A DNA stretch of 51,943 bases from the NCBI GenBank assembly GCA_022791875.1, contig JAAVZX010000004.1:1-51943 (forward strand), read 5' to 3'. Made by a program: the position numbers and the translations under genes. Positions within the stretch are counted from its first letter, which is position 1, and each line of letters starts with the position of its first letter. The stretch is from Oscillibacter sp. Lineage in GTDB: Bacteria; Bacillota; Clostridia; Oscillospirales; Oscillospiraceae. Under the pieces are notes generated by a model. That model was not told the origin of the DNA. It saw only the letters and a list, made by a program, of their open reading frames with translations, and searched no databases. Positions 31,727 to 40,713 of this stretch are shown one piece after another.

Positions 31727-32713
31727 TTACGCTTTTTTGACCTTGAGTTTGGATAGCTTCTCCGCCAGCACGGCCACCACGATCACAGCGCCGATTGCGG
31801 TGCCCTGCCAGTAAGGATTCACGCCCAGGATGTTGAGGGCGTTGCGCAGGAAGCCCACCAGGAACACGCCGATGATCGTGCCCCACAGGGTCCCCTTGCC
31901 GCCGCTCATGCTGGTTCCGCCGATGACGGCGGCCGCGATGGCGTCCATCTCCATGCCGTCGCCGTAGGTGGCGTCGCAGGCCATCAGGCGGCTGGTCATG
32001 ATCCACGCCGCAAAGCCGCACATCAGGCCGGAGATGACGTAGGCCATCATCACGTTGAACTTCACGTTGATGCCCGTCAGCCGGGCCGACTCCGCGCTGG
32101 AGCCGATGGCGTACAGGAAACGGCCGAACTTCGTCCGCCCCATGACCCAGATGAAAATGGCGAACATGCCGAAGATGAACAGGATGTACACGGGGAACGC
32201 GCCGCCGATTTTCCCCTTTCCCAGGAAGCTGTAGATCTCCGGGAATTTGGAGGCCGTGTTGGCGTCGGAGATCACGTAGTCCAGGCTCCGGCAGATCTGC
32301 ATGGTGCCCAGGGTGACGATGAAGGCCGGAAGCTGTAAGTAGCCGATCAGGAAGCCGTTCACCAGGCCCACCAGCATCCCGACAGCCAGGATGATCAGCA
32401 CCCCCAGGAACATATTCTGCGTGTTCATCAGCACCATGCACCCGATCATGCCCGACAGGCCCAGGGTCGCGCCTACGGACAGGTCGATGCCCGAGGTGAT
32501 GATCACGATGGTCATGCCGATGGCCAGCATGGAGGTGGTGGACACCTGGCTCATGACGTTCATGATGTTCTTTACGGTGAGGAAGTAGGGCGAGGCGAAG
32601 CTGAGCACCGCGAAGAATACGGCGAAAATCGCCAGCATGGACAGCTCCGTCTTGTACTCCTTGGCGATGCGCGCCCCCGCGCCGCCGTTCTGCAAGGTCC
32701 GTTCCCGGTTCAT
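31727..32713 (-). CDS. Ribose-type ABC transporter permease
   Basis: A 328-residue inner-membrane permease of the CUT2 (RbsC-like) group with 8-10 helices. GIDLSVGATLGLSGM and GGTSMSGGKGTLWGTIIGVF are the conserved family segments, the latter near the coupling loop. It overlaps the ATPase gene by ATGA and lies 20 nt before the binding-protein gene, so the three form one importer operon for a pentose or related sugar. The start ATG 32713 follows GGAGGGG. Confidence 0.92.
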   Translation of the reverse strand: MNRERTLQNGGAGARIAKEYKTELSMLAIFAVFFAVLSFASPYFLTVKNIMNVMSQVSTTSMLAIGMTIVIITSGIDLSVGATLGLSGMIGCMVLMNTQNMFLGVLIILAVGMLVGLVNGFLIGYLQLPAFIVTLGTMQICRSLDYVISDANTASKFPEIYSFLGKGKIGGAFPVYILFIFGMFAIFIWVMGRTKFGRFLYAIGSSAESARLTGINVKFNVMMAYVISGLMCGFAAWIMTSRLMACDATYGDGMEMDAIAAAVIGGTSMSGGKGTLWGTIIGVFLVGFLRNALNILGVNPYWQGTAIGAVIVVAVLAEKLSKLKVKKA

Positions 32714-34239
32714 GTTCCATCCCCTCCTATGGTCGAATAATATCCGATGGTTTCCTCCGTGGCCTCCCCGGCGGGAAGCACCGCCGTCACGCGGCCCTCC
32801 TTCATCACGTAGATGGTGTCGCACACCCCCATGACCTCCGGAATCTCCGAGGACACGAGAATAATCGCCATGCCCTGGGCCGCAAGGCTCCGCAGGATCG
32901 CGTAGATGTCGGACTTCGCGCCGATGTCCACGCCCCGGGTGGGCTCGTCGATGATCAGCACCTTTGGCTCCAGCAGAATCCACTTCGCCAGGAGCACCTT
33001 CTGCTGGTTGCCGCCGCTGAGGCTCTTCACAAGGAGGTCGATGTTGGCGGTTTTGATCTCCATCCGGCGGATCATTTCCTCGCAGTCCGCCTCCTCGGCC
33101 CGGCTGTTCAGCACGGCTCCGCCCCGATCAGCCAGCTTCGCAAGGCCGATGTTTTTCAGCACGCTCAGCTCCTGGATCAGACCCTCCGTCTTCCGGTCCT
33201 CGGGCACGAAGCCCAGGCCCGCGGAGACAGAACTGCGGATGCTCTTTCCGGTGACACGCTGGCCCTCCACCAGGACCTCGCCGCCCCGGCGGGGGTCCGC
33301 CTGGAAGATGGCCCGCATCAGCTCCGTGCGCCCCGCCCCCACCAGGCCGGAGAAGCCTGCGATCTCGCCCCGGCGGACCTGGAAGGAGATACCGCGGGTG
33401 TAGCCGTTCTGATCGGTGATGTCGCGGGCCTCAAAGGCGACGGGTTCGTTCCTCCAGTCCAGGCGGGCGGCGGAGGCCCCTGCGCCGTACAGGTCCTGGA
33501 CCTCCCGGCCCACCATGGCCTTGATCAGCTCGCTCTGGGCCAGCCCAGCCGTTTCCACGCCTTTCAGAATCAGCCGCCCGTCCCGCAGGACGGTGATCCG
33601 ATCCGAGATTTCGTAGATTTCGTTGATTTTATGGGAGACGATGATGAACGCCACGCCCTCAGCTTTCAGCTTTCGCACGATGTCAAAGAGGATGGCGATT
33701 TCCTTCACCGACAGCGACGCCGTCGGCTCATCCAGAATGATCACCTGTGCCTGCGTAGACACAGCCTTCAAAATCTCGATGACCTGCATCTGCGCCACAG
33801 ACAGCTGGGAAATCTTAGCCCGCGGATCGATGGAATTTTCCATCCCGAACAGCTGCAAAAGGCTCCGCGTCTCCCGCTCCATCGCCTTTTTATCCTGGAG
33901 GAAGCGGTGCTTATAGTACCCCGGGTCCGCCAGGAAAATGTTCTCCATAATGGACAGATCCGGCAAAAGGCTGAACTCCTGGGTCACGATAGACACCCCA
34001 TGGTCCACCGCCTCCCGCACGCTGGAAAAGCTCTCCACCTTCCCGCCGACTTTCATCTGCCCCCCGTCGGCCTGATAAATCCCGGCGATAATTTTAGAGA
34101 GGGTAGACTTCCCCGCGCCGTTCTCACCCATGAGTGCATGGACTTCCCCCTTACGCAGCTCAAAGTCGATCCCCTCAATCGCCACGACCCCGGAGAAGAC
34201 CTTCTTAATATTCTCCGCCTCAATGATGATCTCGCTCAC
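32710..34239 (-). CDS. Ribose-type ABC transporter, duplicated ATPase
   Basis: A 509-residue protein with two ABC domains fused, as in RbsA/MglA/XylG. Domain 1 has GENGAGKST and LSVAQMQVIEI, DEPTASL; domain 2 has a degenerate Walker A (GLVGAGRTEL), LSGGNQQKVLLAKWI and DEPTRGVD. Only one active site per protein is typical for this group. It energises sugar import at the cytoplasmic face. The start is GTG 34239, about 10 nt after GGAGG; another GTG nine bases upstream is too close to that site. It has a good promoter at 34289-34317. Confidence 0.93.
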   Translation of the reverse strand: MSEIIIEAENIKKVFSGVVAIEGIDFELRKGEVHALMGENGAGKSTLSKIIAGIYQADGGQMKVGGKVESFSSVREAVDHGVSIVTQEFSLLPDLSIMENIFLADPGYYKHRFLQDKKAMERETRSLLQLFGMENSIDPRAKISQLSVAQMQVIEILKAVSTQAQVIILDEPTASLSVKEIAILFDIVRKLKAEGVAFIIVSHKINEIYEISDRITVLRDGRLILKGVETAGLAQSELIKAMVGREVQDLYGAGASAARLDWRNEPVAFEARDITDQNGYTRGISFQVRRGEIAGFSGLVGAGRTELMRAIFQADPRRGGEVLVEGQRVTGKSIRSSVSAGLGFVPEDRKTEGLIQELSVLKNIGLAKLADRGGAVLNSRAEEADCEEMIRRMEIKTANIDLLVKSLSGGNQQKVLLAKWILLEPKVLIIDEPTRGVDIGAKSDIYAILRSLAAQGMAIILVSSEIPEVMGVCDTIYVMKEGRVTAVLPAGEATEETIGYYSTIGGDGT

Positions 34240-34288
34240 GCCCTTCACCCCTCCGCCGGATAAATTTTAGCTATTATCTACAAGAATG

Positions 34289-34317
34289 ATTATACCATCC
34301 CTTCCCCCTCCGGGCAA
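34289..34317 (-). promoter_or_regulatory. Promoter of the ABC importer operon
   Basis: On the minus strand TTGCCC (34312-34317) and TATAAT (34289-34294) are 17 nt apart. Confidence 0.75.
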
Positions 34318-34389
34318 ATATGTAAAAAGTATCCTTATCCATAGATGAAATCTATGGATAAGCCTGGATATTGATACGGGGCCTGCATA

Positions 34390-34548
34390 CGGGGGGCCTC
34401 CGGCGGCTTCCTTTTCTCGAGAGAAAAGGAAGCGAAAAGAGCTTTATCTTCGCTCTATACCCTGGTGGGTGCGAAAGCCTGTCACACGGTAACGACGTGC
34501 CTGCGTGTGGGGCATACCTTCTCGGTATGCCCCACAGTTTTTCTTTTC
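34390..34548 (+). repeat. Family A repeat, copy A3
   Basis: CCTCCGGCGG, 13-bp hairpin (GCTTCCTTTTCTC 34406-34418, complement 34421-34433, loop GA), core with CTGGTGGGTGCGAAAGCCTG and CACACGGTAAC, then a 12-bp hairpin (GTGGGGCATACC 34507-34518, complement 34524-34535) followed by AGTTTTTCTTTT. It faces copy A4 tail to tail. Confidence 0.85.
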
Positions 34549-34552
34549 AGGA

Positions 34553-34716
34553 CGTAAAAAAATCTGTGGTCCTTACCTCGAAACGAGGTAAGGACCGCAT
34601 GCACAGCACCTTCGTTTCGGCGCACAAGCCACAGCAACCACCAGATTCGCGTCGAGTTAAAGCTCTTTTTGGTTACTTTTTCTCTCGAGAAAAAGTAACC
34701 CGCCGGAGGCCCCCCG
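34553..34716 (-). repeat. Family A repeat, copy A4
   Basis: Read on the minus strand it starts one base after the LysR stop: CCTCCGGCGG, 14-bp hairpin (GGTTACTTTTTCTC, plus 34671-34684 with 34687-34700), core with TTAACTCGACGCGAATCTGG, and a 13-bp perfect hairpin (GGTCCTTACCTCG 34568-34580, complement 34584-34596) followed by ACAGATTTTTTT. With A3 it fills the 34318-34717 gap; no gene is seen there. Confidence 0.85.
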
Positions 34717-34717
34717 T

Positions 34718-35593
34718 TCACTCCGGGTTCAGCATCCGCAGATACCGCTTCGCCAGCGGCTGCAGCAATGTGTCCGCTTTCTTAATCCACCCAAATCTCA
34801 GCGGCTTCACGCCCCGCAGCGACCGTGTGACTACTCCGTTTTCCGCCAGCAGATGGTTTCCCAAGAACACCACGCCTACCGCGCACGCTTTTGTGTGGAC
34901 CAGCAGGTTCAGCATCGTCAGGCTGTCGCTGACGACGATCCTTCGATCCGCCTGGAGCAAGGGGACGCCGTAGATCTCGTAATCGTATGACACCAGCGGG
35001 TATGGGGCCATGTCCTGCGGCGAGAGCGGCTCCGCCGACTCCGCCAGGGGGTGCTCCCTGCTCAGAAGCAGGCAGGGGGCGGAGCGCATAATGCCGTAGA
35101 ACTCCAGCTTTTCGTTGCGCAGCTCCTTCAAAATCACCGGCTCCTTCTCGTCCGGAAAATGAAGGAAGCCGATCTCGCTTCGTCCTGCCGCCACGTCGGC
35201 AATCACGTCCGTAATCTGCCCCTCCAGAAACTTCACATTGTAAAATGGTTCCTCAATTCCCGCCAAAAAGGCCGGAATGGCCTCCCTGGCTGGGGAAAAA
35301 TGCTGCACACTGACAGAAAATTCCAGCCGTTCCGGCTGTCTCTCCACATATTTACTCTGCACCACCGCCATGCGCTCGTAGACCGTGCGGATATCGCTCA
35401 GCAGTTCTTCCCCCCGTTCCGTCACCGTCACACCGGAGCGCCCCCGCTCAAAAATGCGGAAGCCCACTTCCTTTTCCACCGTCTGAATGGCGTGGGTCAG
35501 ACTCGGCTGGGCCACATAAAGCGCCCTGGCCGCTTTGCTGATGGAGGCGTGCTGGGCGATGGCCAAAAGGTACTCGATCTCTTTCAGCGTCAC
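34718..35593 (-). CDS. LysR family transcriptional regulator
   Basis: A 291-residue LysR protein. The N-terminal LLAIAQHASISKAARALYVAQPSLTHAIQTVEKEVG (read here as SISKAARALYVAQPSL) is the winged helix-turn-helix, and residues ~90-291 form the ligand-binding domain. It is the third gene of a two-component operon, overlapping the response regulator gene by ATGA. This is uncommon, as LysR regulators usually stand divergent from their targets. Its target may be the ABC importer downstream, but no operator was identified. Confidence 0.9.
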   Translation of the reverse strand: MTLKEIEYLLAIAQHASISKAARALYVAQPSLTHAIQTVEKEVGFRIFERGRSGVTVTERGEELLSDIRTVYERMAVVQSKYVERQPERLEFSVSVQHFSPAREAIPAFLAGIEEPFYNVKFLEGQITDVIADVAAGRSEIGFLHFPDEKEPVILKELRNEKLEFYGIMRSAPCLLLSREHPLAESAEPLSPQDMAPYPLVSYDYEIYGVPLLQADRRIVVSDSLTMLNLLVHTKACAVGVVFLGNHLLAENGVVTRSLRGVKPLRFGWIKKADTLLQPLAKRYLRMLNPE

Positions 35594-36291
35594 GGCGTCT
35601 CCCCCCTCCGCAGCCTGTACCGCATCACCGGCTGGCCCCCCAGGGCCGTCTCCACGCCGCTCACCGCCTCCCGGGCCTTAATCATCTCATTCAAATGCCG
35701 CCGCACCGTCACCTTCGACAGACCCATCCACTCCGCAAGCTGATCCAGCGGAAACGATTCCTCCGGACGCCCCGCCAGAATGCTCCTTAGCCGCTCGTAG
35801 TCTTCGGCCCGCAGGCCCTTGTCCGCCAACTGCCTCCGGCGCTCCGCGGCATCCGCCTCCGCCGGGTTGCTGAACGCCGCGTCGATGGCCTGCTGATCCA
35901 GGCCGCCTATGGTATTCACGATCCTGCGCCGCTGGATAAAGCGCTCCAGCGCTTCGGAGAAGCGGTCAGCGCTGAACGGCTTCAGCAGGTAGTCCACCAC
36001 CCCAAAGGGCAGCACCTCCCGAATGCTCTCGCTCTCCGAATCGGCTGTAACCACAATCACGTCGGCAAACAAATTCTCCTTCCGAAGCCGATAAAGGAAC
36101 TCCTTCCCGTTCATCTGGGGCATAAACAAATCCAGAATAATCAAATCCACAGGATTCAGCCAGATATAATTCAAAGATTCCTGCCCATTGGAGAAAATGG
36201 CCTTCACCTGGAACTCCGGATATTTTTCCACACAGCTCTTCGTCACCCGCGCGATCTCCGGCTCGTCCTCCACGATAATCACTCGATACAT
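35590..36291 (-). CDS. Two-component response regulator, CitB/DcuR type
   Basis: A 233-residue regulator. Receiver domain at residues 1-120: VEDEPEI (acidic pair), LIILDLFMP (phosphorylated Asp), VVTADSES (Thr) and YLLKPF (Lys). The C-terminal part (about 140-233) has a winged helix with FPLDQLAEWMGLSKVTVRRH, as in CitB/DcuR regulators. Its gene overlaps the kinase gene upstream and the LysR gene downstream, so all three are one operon under the promoter at 37923-37951. Confidence 0.92.
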   Translation of the reverse strand: MYRVIIVEDEPEIARVTKSCVEKYPEFQVKAIFSNGQESLNYIWLNPVDLIILDLFMPQMNGKEFLYRLRKENLFADVIVVTADSESESIREVLPFGVVDYLLKPFSADRFSEALERFIQRRRIVNTIGGLDQQAIDAAFSNPAEADAAERRRQLADKGLRAEDYERLRSILAGRPEESFPLDQLAEWMGLSKVTVRRHLNEMIKAREAVSGVETALGGQPVMRYRLRRGETP

Positions 36292-37898
36292 ACCCGCTCC
36301 TTTCCGCCTCCCTCCCGCTGGAAGGACACCGTGATCGACGTTCCCTCGCCCATCTCCGTATCCACCTCAATCGCCCCGTGGTTCTTCTCCACCAGCTCCT
36401 TCACCAGGAACATCCCCACGCCGTGTCCGCCGCCCTTGGTAGAGCTGTCCTTTTCAAACAGCCGCTCCCGCACCTCCGCGGGCATACCCCGCCCGGTGTC
36501 GGTCACGGTCAGGATCGTATAATCCTCGTCGATAAACAGCCCCAGACTGATATCCTTCACCTTCCCCCCGCACTCCCGCAGCTCGTCGATGGCGTTTTGC
36601 AGCAGGTTCCCCAGAACGGTCACGTAGCAGTCGAAGGACACCCCGCCGGTAAGGTTTTTGCAGTAGCTGTCGGCCTGGAGGTCCAGACGGATGCCGTAGC
36701 GGCTGGCCTCCACCATTTTCCCGATGATGATCGCGGCAATCCCCGTAGATTCAATCTCCCGCGTCACCCGCCCGATGTTCACGGACGCGGCTCCGGCGTT
36801 GTTGATGATAAAATTCTTGGCCTCGTTGGTATCCTGCTGTTCCAGATACCCCAGAATCACATGGAGCTTATTGTTGAAATCGTGGCTGAACGACCGCAGC
36901 GTATCCACCATCTGAGTTGTCTCCGTCAGCTCCCGCCCCAGCCGCTGAATTTCCGTCACGTTCCGGGAAATAGACGCCGCACCAATCAGCCGCCCGCCCT
37001 CGTAAACAGGCACCCGGCTGGACACGTAGTCCTCCCCGTGAATCCGGACGCTGATGTTGTACTCCGCCGTTCCGGTTTCCACCACGCGAAGCAGCGCCGT
37101 CTCAGGAAAAATCTCCCGCAGCTCCCCCTCGTACCGCAGAAGCTGCTCCGAGCACCCCAGCATTTTCAGAAACGCCTTGTTCATCATAATAACCTCGCCC
37201 TTGCGGTTGATAGCCACGATCGCCTCTTCCAGCGCGTCCAAGACCTCGTTCCGCTCATCGCTCAGCCGCCGGTACTCCTCCACCCGTTTCCCCTGCAGCA
37301 CCTTCAAGGTCCGCCGCCGGATAGACATGGAGATAAAAATCCCCAAAAAAGCGGTTCCGAACGAAATCGCCATATAGACGTACAAAAGCGGCTGGACCTC
37401 CCCGGCGGAAGCCTGATGGAACGCGGACAGAATAACATACCCCACCAGCCCGCCTCCCCGGTCCCGCACCGGCGCATAGACCATCTCCAGCCCATACCCC
37501 GTCCGCTCCACGATGACGATATAAGGGTCCTCACCCTCCAGCACACGGTCCTCCCCGCCGAACCGCAGCGTCCGCCCGACGAACGCACGGTTCGGGTAAT
37601 AGATGCACGTACTTCCCGTATCGCACACCGCCACAAAATCCAGATTAGCGATAGACTTGATATAGATATCCAGATATTCCCCCAGTCCCCCGCTGTTCCC
37701 GCTCTCCAACGCCTCTACCACATATTTGCTCCTCGACAGTACCACGCACTTTTGCAGCAATTCCTCCTCCTGCTGCCGGTTATGCCGCTCCAGCGTCACA
37801 GAAATCGTCAGCACCAGACAAAGCGCCGCCGTCACGACAATTCCGAACACCTGAAACAAATAAAGCTGCTTCTCAATATCAAACCGCTTCTTCAGCAA
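36279..37898 (-). CDS. Sensor histidine kinase, CitA/DcuS type
   Basis: A 539-residue membrane kinase. Two membrane helices (about 13-35 and 172-192) enclose an extracellular sensor domain. A PAS domain follows (AIVAINRKGEVIMMNKAFLK), then the H-box SFSHDFNNKLHVILGYLE with the His typical of citrate/C4-dicarboxylate sensors, and the ATPase domain with NLLQNAIDE, DTGRGMP and GGGHGVGMFLVKEL. The ligand is likely a small carboxylate or similar nutrient, by family. The start is a TTG at 37898 after a GGGGTGG-type site. It overlaps the regulator gene by 13 nt. Confidence 0.92.
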   Translation of the reverse strand: MLKKRFDIEKQLYLFQVFGIVVTAALCLVLTISVTLERHNRQQEEELLQKCVVLSRSKYVVEALESGNSGGLGEYLDIYIKSIANLDFVAVCDTGSTCIYYPNRAFVGRTLRFGGEDRVLEGEDPYIVIVERTGYGLEMVYAPVRDRGGGLVGYVILSAFHQASAGEVQPLLYVYMAISFGTAFLGIFISMSIRRRTLKVLQGKRVEEYRRLSDERNEVLDALEEAIVAINRKGEVIMMNKAFLKMLGCSEQLLRYEGELREIFPETALLRVVETGTAEYNISVRIHGEDYVSSRVPVYEGGRLIGAASISRNVTEIQRLGRELTETTQMVDTLRSFSHDFNNKLHVILGYLEQQDTNEAKNFIINNAGAASVNIGRVTREIESTGIAAIIIGKMVEASRYGIRLDLQADSYCKNLTGGVSFDCYVTVLGNLLQNAIDELRECGGKVKDISLGLFIDEDYTILTVTDTGRGMPAEVRERLFEKDSSTKGGGHGVGMFLVKELVEKNHGAIEVDTEMGEGTSITVSFQREGGGKERVCIE

Positions 37899-37922
37899 AT
37901 CCCCACCCCTCTCGATAATCCC

Positions 37923-37951
37923 ATTATATTGGATCTTCGGCTAAACTGCAA
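37923..37951 (-). promoter_or_regulatory. Promoter of the kinase-regulator-LysR operon
   Basis: On the minus strand TTGCAG (37946-37951) and TATAAT (37923-37928) are 17 nt apart, 24 nt before the TTG start codon. Confidence 0.75.
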
Positions 37952-37966
37952 GCACCCATCTGCCTC

Positions 37967-38133
37967 CGGCGGGCGGGGGGGCCTCCGGCGGGTTCCTTTT
38001 CTCGAGAGAAAAGGAACCGAAAAGAGCTTTAACTCGACGCGAATCTGGTAGTTGCTATGGCTTGTGCGCTGAAACGGGGGTGCAAAGCTGGTGGGACCTT
38101 CCATGGGCATGGAAGGTCCCACACATTATTTTA
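37967..38133 (+). repeat. Family A repeat, copy A5
   Basis: Double CCTCCGGCGG, 13-bp hairpin (GGTTCCTTTTCTC 37991-38003, complement 38006-38018), core with TTAACTCGACGCGAATCTGG, and a 14-bp hairpin (GTGGGACCTTCCAT 38091-38104, complement 38109-38122) followed by ACATTATTTT. It lies between the FHA-kinase operon end and the sensor-kinase promoter. Confidence 0.85.
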
Positions 38134-38146
38134 CTGAATAGCGGCT

Positions 38147-38413
38147 TTATGGATCGTCGGGGTTGTCCATCCAGTCCATCAGTATCCGGTTCAGATTTTC
38201 CCATTCATCCTCGTCCTCGATAGGAATCAAAAGCGGCTCCTTATCCTCCGGATCATAGCTGGACGCATACACCCGCATACACCCGTCCTCGTCCGCGCTC
38301 CGGTCCGTATAGAACACATAATGCTTCCCCGCAATCTCATCCACGCACGTAAACAGCGTCTCGCACAGGCAGACCTCCCCGTCTTCCCCAACGCCCATAA
38401 AAAAATCCGTCAT
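38147..38413 (-). CDS. DUF1292-type small acidic protein
   Basis: An 88-residue acidic protein. The layout of short strands (VCLCETLFTCVDEIAGKHY, shortened here to CETLFTCVDEI, then HYVFYTDRSADEDG and RVYASSYDPED) and a helical end with DEDEWENLNRILMDW is that of the DUF1292 proteins common in Firmicutes, whose role is unknown. Start ATG 38413 lies 9 nt after GGAGG. It is the last gene of the FHA-kinase operon. Confidence 0.78.
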   Translation of the reverse strand: MTDFFMGVGEDGEVCLCETLFTCVDEIAGKHYVFYTDRSADEDGCMRVYASSYDPEDKEPLLIPIEDEDEWENLNRILMDWMDNPDDP

Positions 38414-38427
38414 CGTTCCGTCCTCCT

Positions 38428-38661
38428 TCAAAAATCTTCGTCCTCCTCGGACTCCTCCACTTCCAAATCCGCTAGCCGTTCCTCAATCCGCCTCAGAATA
38501 TCATCCAAATCCAGCGCCAGCATCGGCCTGGCCGGCGGGCCGGACGGAAACCGCCGCTGTGGACGCTGCCGCGCCCTGTATGGCTTACAGGGCGTCCCGC
38601 CGTTACACGCCGCACCTTCACAGCCCATATTGCCGCTGCATCTATTCCCCGATTTTCTCAT
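38428..38661 (-). CDS. Small Cys-rich/acidic protein of unknown function
   Basis: A 77-residue protein, not recognised. The N-terminal half has four Cys (NRCSGNMGCEGAACNGGTPC) and several Arg; the C-terminal half has an amphipathic helix, LDLDDILRRIEERLADLE, and a very acidic tail, EESEEDEDF. The Cys spacing could bind a metal. Start ATG 38661 follows GGGGGG by 7 nt. It sits 14 nt before the DUF1292 gene and 78 nt after the kinase gene. Confidence 0.55.
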   Translation of the reverse strand: MRKSGNRCSGNMGCEGAACNGGTPCKPYRARQRPQRRFPSGPPARPMLALDLDDILRRIEERLADLEVEESEEDEDF

Positions 38662-38739
38662 CGGAAAACCCCCCTTTCCATATGGCACTCTACCATACAG
38701 AAAGGGGGTATTTTTCAGCAATATTTTCGGTTCACGTCC

Positions 38740-40695
38740 TCACTGATACCGCCGCAGGTCGGCAAGCCGCTGCTTAGCATGTGGCAGAAGCGACCGCGCC
38801 TCGCCATGTCCCCGCTCAGCGGCCTTGCTCAGCAGATCCACCGCCCTGGACACGCTGGCAGGCACCCCGTCCCCGCTGTAAAACCGCCGCCCAAGCTCAT
38901 ACTGCGCCTGGAGGTCGTCCTGGGCCAGCATCTTGTCATACAGGTCCATCACAGTCAAAAAATTCCGCACATCCGGCTCATCCCGGAAAAAGCATGTACC
39001 GGCGATCTGCTCACGCACCTTCGCAGTTCTTATCTTCCTGAAATACCAAAGGGCCTGCTCATAGTTCCGCGGAACGCCCCGTCCGCTGAAATAGCACAGT
39101 CCCAGATAGAAGCTGGCGTTCACCAATCCACGGCCCTCGGCCTTCTGGTACAGCTCCACCGCTTTCTTGGAATTGCGCTCCGTCCCCGTACCTGTGAGAT
39201 AGCAGTGTCCCGCCTCTACCTGCCCCCTGGGATTCCCCATGTCCGCGGCCAGCAGATAATATTGGAAAGCCCGTTCCCGATCCTTAGCCACACCCTTGCC
39301 GTCGAAATAGCACTTCCCCAGGTTAAAATAAGCAACCGAATACCCCCTGTCCGCGGCTTGTCTGTACCACGCCATGGCCATCTGATCATCCTTGGGCACC
39401 CCGGCGCCCTCCGCAAACCGATCGCCCTGCATACAGAGCGCATAAGGCAGGCCCTGTTCGCAGGCGCGGCGCAGCCATTTCGCGCTCTCCGTAAGGTTCT
39501 TCTCTGTTCCGCTCCCATACAGGTACAGATTAGAAACCCCGCACTGAGCCATAGCGTCTCCCGCCTCAGCCTTTTTCAGCTCTTCCCAGAACTTCCGCGC
39601 CAGCGGATCGGCCGGCTCAGCCTCCGGGACAGGCTTCTCAACCGGCTTCGCTTCAGGTGCCGGAGCAGGCTTCACCTCCGGCTTCGGAACTGCCTCCGGA
39701 GCAGGCTTTGAAACCGGCGCAGGAGCAGGCACCCTTGCGGCGGACACGGCTTCCTGCGCCGCCTGCGCCCTATGCAGAATAACACCATCCAACGCCGCCA
39801 GAAACGCCTCCGCGCTCTGATACCGGTCCTCGGGCCGGTGGGCGCAGGCTTTCCGGATCACCGCGTCAAGCTCCCGGCTGATTCCCTCCAGCGGCGGCAG
39901 CGCCTCCCCGTCCAGACGCCGCATCACGGCCCGGGCGATCTGCATTTTCCCCTCCCCGCCCTTGCAGAACGGCGGGCGGTTCTGGTTGCACAGGGTATAC
40001 AGGGTAAGGCCCAGGCCGCAGAGGTCGGCGCGGTGGTCGTAGCCCTCGGGGCTGTGAACCTGCTCAGGGGCCATATAGGGATACGTCCCCATGTTGGTGC
40101 TGGCCCGCTGGCCCCCCTCCAGGATCCGCGCGATTCCGAAGTCGCCCAGCAGGTAGGCCCCGTAGCTGTTCCGGAAGATGTTCTCCGGCTTTACGTCCCG
40201 GTGGAGTACATGCTTCCCGTGGCACCACGCCAGCGCCCTGCACATATGCTGCCCGATGGTGAGGATATCCCCCTCGGACAGGGGCCCCTTCCGCTGCTGC
40301 TCCGCCAGAGGCGTAAGCGCCTCCATCAGAAGCAGCAGATCGCAGCCCGTTCTCTCCGAGTCCTCTTCGGACCAGTCCACGGTCCGGTAGTCCAGGTAGC
40401 GCACGATATGGGGGCAGTCCTGGAGCTCGTACATCACCCGCACCTCGTTCACCGCCGCCTGGCACTCCGCCGCCCGGATCTCCCGGTACGCCTCTTCCGG
40501 CTCCGAGAAATAGTCCGCCGGATCGATGATCGGCACGGCTTTCAGCACCCGCCGCTCCTCAAACCCACCGCTCCGCCGCACCATCCGGCACACGCAGGCC
40601 GCGGTCTGGTCTCTGTTCAGGAATTTCTCTGCCTCCCACGGGCCGAACGCCCCCGCATACCCCAACGTCTCAAACCGTTCCCTGATAGACGCCAT
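38740..40695 (-). CDS. Serine/threonine protein kinase with C-terminal Sel1 repeats
   Basis: A 651-residue soluble Hanks-type kinase. Residues ~10-300 are the kinase: RRVLKAVPI (ATP-binding Lys), HRDVKPENIF (catalytic loop), GDFGIAR and YMAPEQ. A Pro/Ala/Lys linker (~310-365) joins at least five Sel1-type TPR-like repeats (YLYGSGTEKNLTESAKWLRR, YFDGKGVAKDRERAFQYY and similar), a protein-binding scaffold. No membrane helix or PASTA domain, so it does not sense cell wall directly. It lies 18 nt downstream of an HTH-FHA gene, which is a natural phospho-Thr reader for it. The substrate set is unknown. Confidence 0.9.
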   Translation of the reverse strand: MASIRERFETLGYAGAFGPWEAEKFLNRDQTAACVCRMVRRSGGFEERRVLKAVPIIDPADYFSEPEEAYREIRAAECQAAVNEVRVMYELQDCPHIVRYLDYRTVDWSEEDSERTGCDLLLLMEALTPLAEQQRKGPLSEGDILTIGQHMCRALAWCHGKHVLHRDVKPENIFRNSYGAYLLGDFGIARILEGGQRASTNMGTYPYMAPEQVHSPEGYDHRADLCGLGLTLYTLCNQNRPPFCKGGEGKMQIARAVMRRLDGEALPPLEGISRELDAVIRKACAHRPEDRYQSAEAFLAALDGVILHRAQAAQEAVSAARVPAPAPVSKPAPEAVPKPEVKPAPAPEAKPVEKPVPEAEPADPLARKFWEELKKAEAGDAMAQCGVSNLYLYGSGTEKNLTESAKWLRRACEQGLPYALCMQGDRFAEGAGVPKDDQMAMAWYRQAADRGYSVAYFNLGKCYFDGKGVAKDRERAFQYYLLAADMGNPRGQVEAGHCYLTGTGTERNSKKAVELYQKAEGRGLVNASFYLGLCYFSGRGVPRNYEQALWYFRKIRTAKVREQIAGTCFFRDEPDVRNFLTVMDLYDKMLAQDDLQAQYELGRRFYSGDGVPASVSRAVDLLSKAAERGHGEARSLLPHAKQRLADLRRYQ

Positions 40696-40713
40696 GCGCC
40701 CTTCCTCCCCTTC

